From: Pseudanabaena biceps
Lineage (GTDB): Bacteria; Cyanobacteriota; Cyanobacteriia; Pseudanabaenales; Pseudanabaenaceae
DNA length: 64,000 bases
Assembly (NCBI GenBank): GCA_013361095.1
Contig: JAATWA010000006.1
Span: forward strand, 23,100-87,099
Reading direction: 5' to 3'
In this document: positions 17,357 to 24,914 of the stretch, in pieces
Numbering within the stretch: the stretch's first letter is position 1
How the letters are laid out: each line of letters starts with the position of its first letter
The notes under the pieces: model-generated
What the model saw: the letters and a program-made list of their open reading frames with translations, nothing else
What the model was told of the DNA's origin: nothing
Database searches by the model: none
Made by a program: the position numbers and the translations under genes

Positions 17357-17486
17357 ATCCTGTCCAGAGCTAATCACACAGTTCTGAGATTGTTATCTCA
17401 GAAAATTTCGCCAGAGCGCCTTGCAGGTAGAATTTAGCGAGGGTTTCGACCTTAGATTTTTCTATGGACGCTGAAGTAGTTTTCAT
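17237..17486 (-). pseudogene. Internally deleted copy of the 161-residue hypothetical gene
   Basis: From an ATG at 17486 the reading starts like the intact protein at 19463-19948 (KSKVETLAKFYLQGALAKFS...ELCD) and hits a stop after about 42 codons. Further left, in another frame, the last ~38 residues of the same protein are found almost unchanged (VQKILYSENVLRSAAYLFLG and onward). About 75 central codons are gone. The 3' 120 bp are nearly identical to the 3' end of the intact gene. Confidence 0.8.
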
Positions 17487-17671
17487 CAGTTTAGCTTCCT
17501 CTGTTTTTTAGAGAGATGCTTACCCTAATTAGCTAGAACTTGATTGCGGGATTGATGCGATTAACGGCTCTAGAAAAGTAGAAAACGTTGCACTTATTTT
17601 CAGGTTCTTATGCCCTTGTGTCTGGAGGCTTTTTTAGAAACTTCACAGACTCAAACCTTTTGGGTTTGTGC

Positions 17672-19423
17672 TCAAATTGGCATCCGATAGCCGTAAAACT
17701 CGTGGTCCTCGTTATAGCCACCTTGACCTGCACCCAGATCAGCGAAGTCGTGAACGAATTCGATCGCCGCGATCCATTTGACCATTTTGAATCCCAGTTC
17801 GTTTTCACAGCGCAACCGCAGCGGCGCGCCGTGCAATACACTAAGCTGCTCTCCATTCATCTCGTAGGCGAGGATCGTCAGTCGGTGACGCATGTTAGCG
17901 ATTTTATGAACGTCATAATAGCGTCCACCGTCACCACCATCGGCGAGCGAGTAAAATACCGCATAACGGGCGGCACTTGTGGGTTTCACGAGCATCATGA
18001 TCTCGCGCATGGTCACGCCACCCCATTTAGCGACACCTGACCAGCCCTGAATACAGAAATGTGTAGTGATCTGTTCTTGCTTAGACATTGCCTTCAGGTC
18101 GAGCAGTGAAAACTCCTGAGGATGGTTAACCAGACCGTCTACCCGCAGTCGATAATGCTCGAAATTATCCGCAACCAGATCCTCGAACTCGGCGGAGTTG
18201 GGCATCGTACCATTTGGCCAGAAGAATGGCGAAATATCCTTCTCTTTCAGTTGACTGTTGGGAGACCACCATTCGAGTAGTCCCTTGAAGCAGCCGACCA
18301 TAAACGTGCCAGTCTTTTGGACTAGCCGAGCATGGGCGATCGTAAACGGCGAGACGCGCCACCACGCCAGCCCGACGATCAACATTGACAGAACGAACGG
18401 CCAAAATCCTTCCCAGTTCGGGCTGTCGATCCCCGCAAACATATGATTGGTGTTCGCTCGTAGCCCTGTAATCGCGACCAAGATGCCGTGTCCTATAATG
18501 AAAGCTACAAACCAAGAGAATGAGATGAAATGAATTGATCTGGCTACCTGTCGGTTCAGTACTTTACCAAGCCAGCCAGATTTGTTGGAGATCGCGGGGC
18601 TTTGCATCAAGCCAGTAAAGATGGAGATCGGTGCCGCAACAAAAACTGTGACGAAATAGACAAGCTGCTGTAAGCCGTTGTAGCGCGTCCAGCCATGATC
18701 CACGGGAAAATTTAGCGAAGCATATTGGATTGCGGTTGAAAGTGCATTCGGCCAAACATCCCAAGTGAGCGGAATTAGTCTGAGCCACTGGTCAGTTGAA
18801 AATAACATCACGTAGAAAATTACACCGTTGAGTGTCCACAGCATATTGACCGAAAAGTGCCACCATCGGGCAAGTCCGATCGTGTGGCGCAGTCCTGGAA
18901 TTCCTAGCCATGTCGGTAGTGTGACCGCATCGTCTTTAGCAGTCCAGACGCGATCTATCGGCACTTCATGCTGGAAGCGAAACCAGTCCGTACCGGGTGT
19001 GCAATCGCGCTTCCAGTACAGACGCGGATGGTCGGCAAGGATCTGTATGCCAGCACGGATGATAAACATCATGAAGAACATATTAACGAAATGCTGTAGC
19101 CGCAACCACCATGGAAAGCCCGTCTCAATTGATGGCGCAGTCTGGGCGATGCCAGGATAGTGTTCGATAAATGCTTTGACGCTGTCAATCTCCCGCAGAC
19201 TTTGAGCGATCGCGATCGCCAGAACCAGGAGTACAGCCCCAAGCGGTAGTGCCCACAGAATGCTAATCCAGCGCGTACCGATACGGATGTGCGGAATGAT
19301 GCCCTCGCGCGGCGGTAACCAGTGGCTTAACTTGAGCCGATCGTCCGCGAAAGTCAGATCTTTGGCTAGAGGATCATGCTGTGGATTGGATGAGTCTGTC
19401 ATTACGCTATTTTCCTGTTCCAT
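17672..19423 (-). CDS. Membrane molybdopterin-dependent oxidoreductase with cytochrome b561-like domain
   Basis: About 583 residues in two parts. Residues ~40-400 form a multi-helix cytochrome b561-like membrane domain with several histidines in or near helices (RLQHFVNMFF, WWHFSVNMLW, IHFISFSWFVAFIIGHG). Residues ~410-583 are an oxidoreductase molybdopterin-binding domain of the YedY/sulphite-oxidase fold, with the likely molybdenum-ligand cysteine in ITTHFCIQGWSG. The substrate is unknown. The ATG at 19423 is the likely start; a TTG lies three codons upstream. The gene is visibly richer in GC than its neighbours and is bracketed by 120-bp direct repeats, which suggests horizontal acquisition. 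Confidence 0.85.
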   Translation of the reverse strand: MEQENSVMTDSSNPQHDPLAKDLTFADDRLKLSHWLPPREGIIPHIRIGTRWISILWALPLGAVLLVLAIAIAQSLREIDSVKAFIEHYPGIAQTAPSIETGFPWWLRLQHFVNMFFMMFIIRAGIQILADHPRLYWKRDCTPGTDWFRFQHEVPIDRVWTAKDDAVTLPTWLGIPGLRHTIGLARWWHFSVNMLWTLNGVIFYVMLFSTDQWLRLIPLTWDVWPNALSTAIQYASLNFPVDHGWTRYNGLQQLVYFVTVFVAAPISIFTGLMQSPAISNKSGWLGKVLNRQVARSIHFISFSWFVAFIIGHGILVAITGLRANTNHMFAGIDSPNWEGFWPFVLSMLIVGLAWWRVSPFTIAHARLVQKTGTFMVGCFKGLLEWWSPNSQLKEKDISPFFWPNGTMPNSAEFEDLVADNFEHYRLRVDGLVNHPQEFSLLDLKAMSKQEQITTHFCIQGWSGVAKWGGVTMREIMMLVKPTSAARYAVFYSLADGGDGGRYYDVHKIANMRHRLTILAYEMNGEQLSVLHGAPLRLRCENELGFKMVKWIAAIEFVHDFADLGAGQGGYNEDHEFYGYRMPI

Positions 19424-19451
19424 TACATTCAAATTTTCACCGACTGCTGAC

Positions 19452-19571
19452 TCTGTATTGAATTAGGGAAAGACAATTTTGGAAATCGGTGGATGACCCA
19501 GAAAAAGATAAGCAGCCGATCGCAGCACATTTTCTGAGTAGAGGATTTTTTGAACTTCTAGACTGGGCGCA
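19452..19571. repeat. 120-bp direct repeat, right copy
   Basis: The partner of 17237-17356, two mismatches over 120 bp. This copy is the real 3' end of the intact 161-residue gene, so the left copy presumably derives from a duplicate of that gene. Confidence 0.85.
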
Positions 19572-19948
19572 CGTTTTGCGGTGGCGTTGTAAGCTGCAAT
19601 TTCCCCTTCCAGACTAAAGTCGCTATTGGTTAGATAGTGATCACCATCGTGTATAGCCTGAAAGATAAAACTATAGATAGGATTAAGCCCCAAAGTTGTG
19701 TCGTAGTTTTCATCGGACACCCAAAGATGACCCTGCTGGATATCAGTAAACATCTCTGCGGCATTGTTATAGCGTTTGTACCACGAGAATTGTAGATTTA
19801 AGGGGATACTCTGAAACTCATTCCAAAGCCACTCACATAATTCTGTGAGTGTCCTAACAGAAACTTCAGCAGGGTCGCCTTCTAGATATAATTTGGCAAG
19901 TGTTTCGACCTTGGAAGCTGTTATATTTCCTTGAATAGTAGATGTCAT
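19463..19948 (-). CDS. Hypothetical protein, 161 residues
   Basis: I do not recognise this family. The protein is soluble, mixed alpha/beta in look, with an N-terminal helix (SKVETLAKLYLEGDPAEVSV) and several aromatic-rich stretches (FSWYKRYNNAAEMF, IYSFIFQAIHDGDHYL). It has no membrane segment or signal peptide. The HDGDHYL segment could bind a metal but this is a guess. Decayed relatives at 14871-15038 and 17237-17486 show local duplication, and the gene sits 29 bp upstream of the molybdoenzyme start on the same strand, so the two may be co-transcribed. Confidence 0.7.
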   Translation of the reverse strand: MTSTIQGNITASKVETLAKLYLEGDPAEVSVRTLTELCEWLWNEFQSIPLNLQFSWYKRYNNAAEMFTDIQQGHLWVSDENYDTTLGLNPIYSFIFQAIHDGDHYLTNSDFSLEGEIAAYNATAKRAPSLEVQKILYSENVLRSAAYLFLGHPPISKIVFP

Positions 19949-20118
19949 ATTATCTGTTCCTTAGCTTTATTGATTGCTTTCAAATATTGCCTTGACTTGC
20001 ATAAGCTCTCAATACTCTTCTTCGCTGACTGCTGAGTATTTAAGGTTCAGTTTTTTAAAATAGATAGAACAGTGAAGTGAATATCAACGTAAGTAAGGCG
20101 ATCGCCAAATTGGCTCAG

Positions 20119-20233
20119 GGGTAGTGTGTCACATTTGTTGAACTAGGTAATTGATAAAAATGGCAAACGCATACCAGCATTTTTTATAGCCTATGCTTGT
20201 TATTTTCTCCCCAACAAATGTGAAACATTACCC
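20119..20233. mobile_element. MITE-like element, 115 bp
   Basis: Ends are 22-bp inverted repeats with two mismatches: 20119-20140 and 20212-20233, beginning GGGTA and including the perfect core TCACATTTGTTG. The interior is AT-rich and non-coding. This layout is that of a non-autonomous miniature inverted-repeat element. No clear target duplication was found at the borders. Confidence 0.6.
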
Positions 20234-20265
20234 ATATGACATGGAATATTAGAGGCGACGCTAAC

Positions 20266-20326
20266 TAGAAGAAAATAATTTTTACAAGCTTCACTTAGCG
20301 AAGCTTGTAAAAATTATTTTCTTCTA
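20266..20326. terminator. 27-bp perfect hairpin overlapping a stop codon
   Basis: Arms 20266-20292 and 20300-20326 are perfectly complementary around a 7-nt loop. The right arm contains the stop codon (20324-20326) of the DUF5335 gene, so the last codon of that gene lies inside the stem base. It probably ends transcription of the minus-strand gene, although no T-run follows. It differs in sequence from the hairpins at 11438, 22605 and 49555. Confidence 0.75.
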
Positions 20327-20677
20327 TACCTCAAGCTTGACCAATGTTTTTCGTCCAGCAGCATCGGCAATCCAAATTGCGACAATGTCACCATTAGCGT
20401 TCTGTCCTGTTGAAATTTCTGTTGGGGAATCAACTGTATGCGCGTAGGTCATCTCATCTTTACCCACTTCGATCGCCAAATTGTTACCTTTACTTGGGCG
20501 ATCATAAATCATTGCCAGTAAAGGTGCATTCTTAATCAATTCTTGGTCACCAAGGTCTGAATCAATAATTTCGATAGCAATATGCCGTCCACGGTTACTA
20601 CCTGAAAATCGATCAAAAAATTCTCCCCAGTGCTCCTGCAATAATGATTTGGTAAGGTCAATTTCATACATATTCAT
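20324..20677 (-). CDS. DUF5335-like hypothetical protein
   Basis: A 117-residue soluble protein resembling the DUF5335 family: an N-terminal helix (LLQEHWGEFFDRFS) followed by strands around HIAIEII, LLAMIYDRPSKGNNLAIEVGK and a closing segment (IVAIWIADAAGRKTLVKLEV). The family has no known function. The ATG at 20677 is preceded by AGGAG; a second ATG is two codons inside. Its stop codon lies in a perfect hairpin. It is divergent from the alcohol dehydrogenase gene across 530 bp. Confidence 0.6.
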   Translation of the reverse strand: MNMYEIDLTKSLLQEHWGEFFDRFSGSNRGRHIAIEIIDSDLGDQELIKNAPLLAMIYDRPSKGNNLAIEVGKDEMTYAHTVDSPTEISTGQNANGDIVAIWIADAAGRKTLVKLEV

Positions 20678-21209
20678 TCTCCTTTGCTTTACATTGCATA
20701 TTCATCATGATTTTCTCAAATGTCAAATTTATTAAGAAAAACTATATCATTAGAATTAAGTTAACTATTTAGTCTTCTTTTTCTACTATGACCAGCATCT
20801 GTTCTACTTCCTGAATGATTTGATTGATTACGATACAAAATGTAAGCAAACATCTTTTTCTCTACTTTCTGCACTGGGCAAGGTTGTCACTGGATATTCT
20901 TGCTTTCAGCATGATTTCATTGCAAGAACCTTTGCTAGAATCATGGTGCATTTAACATTCATATCAACTAAGTTTTTGCACTTAGAGTACACATTAATCC
21001 GTTTCGTGCGTTGACCCCATGTTGTTTTCACGGTCGAATATTCAGTAAGGGCTGCACAAATGGTAGTCTATGAATTCCTAAAGATCGATCGCCAGATTCC
21101 ACCCGTTACACCTCATGACAAGTCTTTAGTAGTTCAGTTTGAAGCTTTAGTCAAAGCCTTTAAGTAAGTTTATCCAAACAAATAATCCAAATAATCAGGA
21201 GAAAAACCA
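20678..21209. other. 532-bp intergenic region with a possible gene relic
   Basis: No convincing full gene. On the plus strand a frame running from about 21020 to the stop at 21166 ends in LKIDRQIPPVTPHDKSLVVQ...VKAFK and may be the C-terminal stub of a lost gene. The motif TAGTTCAGTTT-AAGCTTTA is present at about 21130 and again at about 22271, so it brackets the alcohol dehydrogenase gene. The promoter for that gene must also be here. Confidence 0.35.
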
Positions 21210-22262
21210 ATGAAAACGAATGCCTACGCTGCCCAAAATGCTACAACTCCCCTTGCACCTTTTAGCTTTGAACGTCGCGAACTTGGGGAGCATGATGTGC
21301 AGATCGAAATTCTATATTGCGGCGTGTGTCACTCCGATTTGCACACCGTCCGCAGTGAATGGAGCAGTACCACCTACCCTTGCGTCCCTGGTCACGAAAT
21401 CGTCGGGCGGGTCAAGAACGTTGGAGCGAAAGTCAATAAATTTAGAGAAGGCGATACGGTTGGGGTGGGTTGTATGGTCGATTCCTGCCGTACCTGTGCT
21501 AACTGTAAGGACAACCTAGAGCAGTTCTGCGAGAAAGGTACGATTTTTACTTACAACTCCCCCGACAAACATACTGGTGGAATCACCTACGGTGGATACT
21601 CCGACAGCATTGTGGTGGATAAAGAATTTGTACTGAAAATTCCAAAGAATTTGGATCTGGCGGCAACTGCTCCATTGCTGTGTGCTGGGATTACGACTTA
21701 TTCGCCCTTACGCTATCACAATGTAACTAAGGGTCAGAAAGTAGGCGTTGTTGGACTCGGTGGGCTAGGACATATGGGGGTGAAATTGGCGAAAGCTCTC
21801 GGCGCTCATGTCGTGGTTTTCACTACCTCACCGAGCAAAGTTGAAGATGCGCTGCGGCTCGGAGCAGATGAAGTCGTCAATTCTAAAAATGCAGACGAGA
21901 TGCAGAAACATCTAAATAGTTTCCACTTCATTCTCGACACCGTGTCTGCAAAGCATGATATCAATGCTTACCTCCTGCTATTGAGACGGGATGGCAACCT
22001 CACTCAAGTCGGAGTTCCACCCGAGCCGCTTTTGCTTTCGGTAGGTAGCCTGATTTTCGGTCGGCGCAGTCTTAGCGGCTCTTTGATTGGCGGCATTAAA
22101 GAAACCCAAGAGATGTTGGATTTCTGCGGTAAGCACAACGTTACTGCCGATATTGAACTCATCCCGATCCAAAACATCAATGAAGCCTACGATCGCCTCG
22201 TCAAAAGCGACGTAAAATATCGCTTCGTCATTGATATGGCTTCATTAAAACAGGGTGCATAA
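21210..22262 (+). CDS. Zinc-dependent NAD(P) alcohol dehydrogenase (YahK/CAD-like)
   Basis: A 350-residue medium-chain dehydrogenase. The catalytic zinc ligands are in CGVCHSDLHT and GHEIVG, the structural zinc cysteines in CRTCANCKDNLEQFC, and the NADP-binding turn in GVVGLGGLGHMGVKLAKALG. The sequence is of the cinnamyl-alcohol-dehydrogenase/YahK type, broad-range NADPH aldehyde reductases. It is full length. AGGAG lies 9 bp upstream of the ATG. It precedes the DUF6335 gene by 71 bp. The physiological substrate is not evident. Confidence 0.9.
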   Translation: MKTNAYAAQNATTPLAPFSFERRELGEHDVQIEILYCGVCHSDLHTVRSEWSSTTYPCVPGHEIVGRVKNVGAKVNKFREGDTVGVGCMVDSCRTCANCKDNLEQFCEKGTIFTYNSPDKHTGGITYGGYSDSIVVDKEFVLKIPKNLDLAATAPLLCAGITTYSPLRYHNVTKGQKVGVVGLGGLGHMGVKLAKALGAHVVVFTTSPSKVEDALRLGADEVVNSKNADEMQKHLNSFHFILDTVSAKHDINAYLLLLRRDGNLTQVGVPPEPLLLSVGSLIFGRRSLSGSLIGGIKETQEMLDFCGKHNVTADIELIPIQNINEAYDRLVKSDVKYRFVIDMASLKQGA

Positions 22263-22333
22263 GCGATCGCTAGTTCAGTTTAAAGCTTTATTCTTAATCG
22301 CAAATAAATGCTTAAATTCAAAGGAGAAAATAT

Positions 22334-22594
22334 ATGACAAACCCACAATCGCATTCATTCACGGGTGCAGATTCAGCAGATGATGCTGAGAATGATTCCT
22401 ATCGAGCAGAAGTAAATGGGGATGAAGCCGTTGGCGGTAGCACCTCAGTTCCCAATCACAATGACATGGAAGAAATGGCGAAAGCAGTAGGGATTGAAGT
22501 AGATGATGACACACCCCTTGCTACTGAAGAAATACTCCTAAAGCGCGATCGCGATCGCTGGGAACTAGATCCCGCATCGGCTGATGAACATTAA
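22334..22594 (+). CDS. DUF6335 family small acidic protein
   Basis: An 86-residue, strongly acidic protein typical of the DUF6335 family in cyanobacteria: AVGGSTSVPNHNDMEEMAKAVG in the middle and RDRDRWELDPASADEH at the end. Function unknown. AAGGAG lies 9 bp upstream. An 18-bp stretch that covers its last codons and stop is repeated 140 bp downstream, with a palindromic element between. Confidence 0.75.
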   Translation: MTNPQSHSFTGADSADDAENDSYRAEVNGDEAVGGSTSVPNHNDMEEMAKAVGIEVDDDTPLATEEILLKRDRDRWELDPASADEH

Positions 22595-22736
22595 TTCTCA
22601 TTACAAAACCAATTTGGGGTTTCCCAGCGCCGCAAGCGCTGGGAAACCCCAAATTGGTTTTTTGAAAGTCAGCCGCAGGTTGGTTTTCAAAAAACCAATT
22701 TTTAAAATGAGAATTGCTGGCTGATGAACATTAATT
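22593..22736. repeat. Palindromic element bracketed by an 18-bp direct repeat
   Basis: GGCTGATGAACATTAATT occurs at 22579-22596 and again at 22719-22736. Between them is a palindromic unit ending in a 10-bp inverted repeat (AATTCTCATT at 22593-22602; complement at 22706-22715). Inside is a 26-bp perfect hairpin (22605-22630 with 22636-22661, 5-nt loop) and a second 15-bp inverted repeat (22653-22667 with 22685-22699). It looks like a small palindromic element inserted at the end of the DUF6335 gene. Confidence 0.75.
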
Positions 22737-22770
22737 AAACATAACGAGTAAATAGTTACAGGGGAAATTT

Positions 22771-22818
22771 ATACCTACTCAAATCCTTGCCTTTGCTGGA
22801 AGTGCCCGCAATGGGTTT
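22771..22818 (+). pseudogene. Relic of an NADPH-dependent FMN reductase start
   Basis: The frame reads I-P-T-Q-I-L-A-F-A-G-S-A-R-N-G, which is the N-terminus of NADPH-dependent FMN reductases (beta strand plus phosphate-binding loop). The expected ATG is ATA, an RBS-like AGGGGAA lies upstream, and the match ends after about 16 codons. Confidence 0.45.
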
Positions 22819-22926
22819 TATATTCTTAATTTGTGGCGGGTTTGAAAGCAAATTACTGTAAGTTATTCGCTCATCTAGGGAATTAGGTGAAGCCATCTCA
22901 AGCGGACAGCTAAAAACTTATACATA

Positions 22927-23611
22927 GGGCTTGCTGAAAAAGCAATTAGGTGACAGGTACAAGGTAAGGAGAAAAAGCAGACTTCTTAGAAGTCAAGACA
23001 GGAAATTGCCAAGAGATAGCAGAAAAGGTAAAGCCCACCTTGTCAAATGGAAGAAAGAGGCGTTGTCTACCCAACATAAATCAAGAAAAAAACAAAAAAG
23101 CAAGCTGCTTGAGCAGCACCTCTAGATTCATTACCAAAAAGGTAATAGCGATCGCCGTTTCCGAAGTATTTGCCAACTTGGTCATGACGCGATTTAAACT
23201 GAACCGTCGTTTAGCCTGTCCAAACTTACCTTCAATTTGATTGCGAACCTTAGCATCTTCGAGAGTTTACTTGCGAATAGCCGCCACATCATCGGGTACA
23301 GGTCTGCCCAAAGGCGGAGCCGTAATCTGAATACCCAGATTTCGACAATAGGCGCGATTGCTGCGTGTGCGGTAAATCTGGTCAACGTAAACCGCTTCAG
23401 GATAATGTCCAAAGCGAGATTTAAACAATTCTACATGATGCGGCAAATCTCCCGATTCATTGAAGTTATCCCAACTGAGATGGTCGAGAAATGCATGACC
23501 ATCCCACACAACTAACTGATAGTTTAGCGCCAAACTCCACAGGTGTTCCTGACTTACCTCTGACGATTGGACGTACATGAGGTTGAGTAATACTGACGAT
23601 ACGGTCGTCTC
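22927..23611 (-). mobile_element. IS1182-like element, right-end fragment with degraded transposase
   Basis: Begins with the terminal motif GGGCTTGCTGAAAAAGCAA, whose complement ends the second copy near 44507. On the minus strand it encodes the C-terminal half of the transposase (DGHAFLDHLSWDNFNESGDL, then FGHYPEAVYVDQIYRTRSNRAY, then NQIEGKFGQAKRRFSLNRVM). A CAA-to-TAA change near 23268 stops the frame, and a further frameshift is present near 23515. The left part is lost where the IS4-type element begins at about 23612. Confidence 0.7.
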
Positions 23612-24418
23612 TAAGTACAAGACAAAAAGTTGCAAAAGTAGACAGGAAGGGGTTTTATAAAAGATAACCACATCGCAAATAAAACCCCTATCAAAGAGAT
23701 TAACCTATTCCGAGAAATGTTGCAGCAGCATCTGCAATGGAATGCAGCAAGACTCGCATTTGTATCCACATTTCTAATTGCGCTAATGCGAGTAAAGACA
23801 GTAAACCTAGCCGAAATCGCGACAGGATTTAGTGGTGAAGCGAAAGTAGCATCGCATTATAAGCGGTTACAAAGATTTTTTCGAGACTTTGAAGTGGACT
23901 ATGAAAGCATCGTACTGATGGTAGTAAAAGTAATGAAAATACCTGAGCCATGGGTAATATCTATAGACCGCACCGATTGGCAATTCGGTAAAACAGTGTT
24001 TAATGTGCTGACATTAGGGGTAGTGCATCACGGTGTTGCATTCCCGTTGGTATGGATAATGCTGGATAAAAAAGGTAACTCAAATACCCGTGAGCGCTGT
24101 GAATTGTGGAATCGCTTTCTAGAAATATTTGCAGACCGCAAGATCGACTTTCTGACCGCAGACCGCGAGTTTGTGGGGGAGGATTGGTTTGATTACTTGC
24201 TCTGTGCCCCATGTACCCATTTTCGGATACCCATTCGTAAAAACACCTTGCTTGACGATGGGCAGAAACAACTGCGGGCTGACGTTTGTTTTCAAGACCT
24301 CCGAGTTGGTCAATCTAAAGTGTTATCCCATCCCAGAAAAGTTTGGAACCATTCGCTCTATATTGGACTTTGGAAAAAATTGAAGCAAAAAATGGATAAA
24401 CGAGCCATTCAGTAAGCC
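23612..24418 (+). mobile_element. IS4 family element, truncated
   Basis: Interrupts the IS1182-like fragment at about 23611, where homology with the other copy stops. The transposase frame 23717-24415 (232 residues) has the first two catalytic aspartates (SIDRTDWQFGK and LTADREFVGE) but lacks the third acid and the C-terminal quarter. The left end (CTAAGTACAAGACAAAAAG) resembles the sequence at 44506-44526 next to the other IS1182-like copy. Confidence 0.65.
23717..24415 (+). pseudogene. IS4 family transposase, C-terminally truncated
   Basis: 232 residues of a DDE transposase. An N-terminal helical DNA-binding part (ARLAFVSTFLIALMRVKTVN) is followed by the RNase H-like domain with IDRTDWQFG and LTADREF. 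The frame ends in an unrelated tail (LWKKLKQKMDKRAIQ) just after SLYIG, where other IS4 transposases continue to the YxxRW-x-IE-xxF region. Inactive in itself. Confidence 0.75.
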
Positions 24419-24498
24419 CTAAATATTGGACATGAGGAATGGAAGCACTCATAATTCAGGAGTACGAAAATAGTAGTATATGCCAGAATCAGCAGAAA

Positions 24499-24914
24499 TC
24501 AGGCAGAGATTTTAGGAGCAGAAGCAGGAGATTTGCATTTTTTAATGATAGGAAGGCGAGGACGAGGAGGCTGATTTTCTCCAGATTTGCGCCCAGAAGA
24601 ATAACCACGGTTTTTGGGAGAACCGGCAGGGGAACCCAACTGAGAAATAATTCGGAACCAGTCCTGCTGAACCTTTGAAGGAGAAATGCGAGTAGAAGAA
24701 ACGGGCAAGAGATGCTTCTCCCAAGGACGCGGAAGAGAAACCGCGAGGGAATGAGCCGCCCAAAGTTGGACATAAGCTAGCATCACAAACTTAACCCACT
24801 GCTGTTCATGCTCGACATTACTGAGTTTCAAAAGCGGTCAAAAGCAAATTCTGTTTTCCAAAGCGAAAAGAATGTTCGAGGTCAAAACGTTGACGGTATG
24901 ATTGATAGGATTGC
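24499..24914 (-). pseudogene. C-terminal fragment of another DDE transposase
   Basis: On the minus strand the sequence YRQRFDLEHSFRFGKQNLLL, then (after a one-base frameshift near 24830) VEHEQQWVKFVMLAYVQLW, then PSKVQQDWFRIISQLGSPAG and a basic tail, follows the C-terminus of a large cyanobacterial transposase family with a conserved E-H-x-F-R-F segment. It is cut on its N-terminal side at 24915, the border of the IS256 element. Confidence 0.6.

Noticed and set aside
17588..18040. 150-codon plus-strand frame
   Set aside because: Antisense to the C-terminal molybdopterin domain, whose conserved motifs establish the minus strand as coding.
20820..21014. 64-codon plus-strand frame upstream of the alcohol dehydrogenase gene
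   Set aside because: Starts with a rare TTG, has no RBS and no familiar motif; unlikely to be a gene.
22593..22736. Repeated hairpin arms considered as a CRISPR fragment
   Set aside because: Units are inverted, not direct, and there are no spacers of regular size or cas genes.
22931..23125. Plus-strand frame of 64 codons, very rich in lysine and arginine
   Set aside because: Lies antisense to the end of the IS1182-like fragment. The composition follows from the AT/GA-rich strand; no similarity is recognised.
23194..23515. Frames of 70-90 codons on both strands
   Set aside because: Shadows of the degraded IS1182-like transposase; the same frames reappear at 43059-43377 opposite the second copy.
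24439..24678. Plus-strand arginine-rich frame of 79 codons
   Set aside because: Antisense to the basic C-terminal tail of the transposase fragment at 24499-24914.
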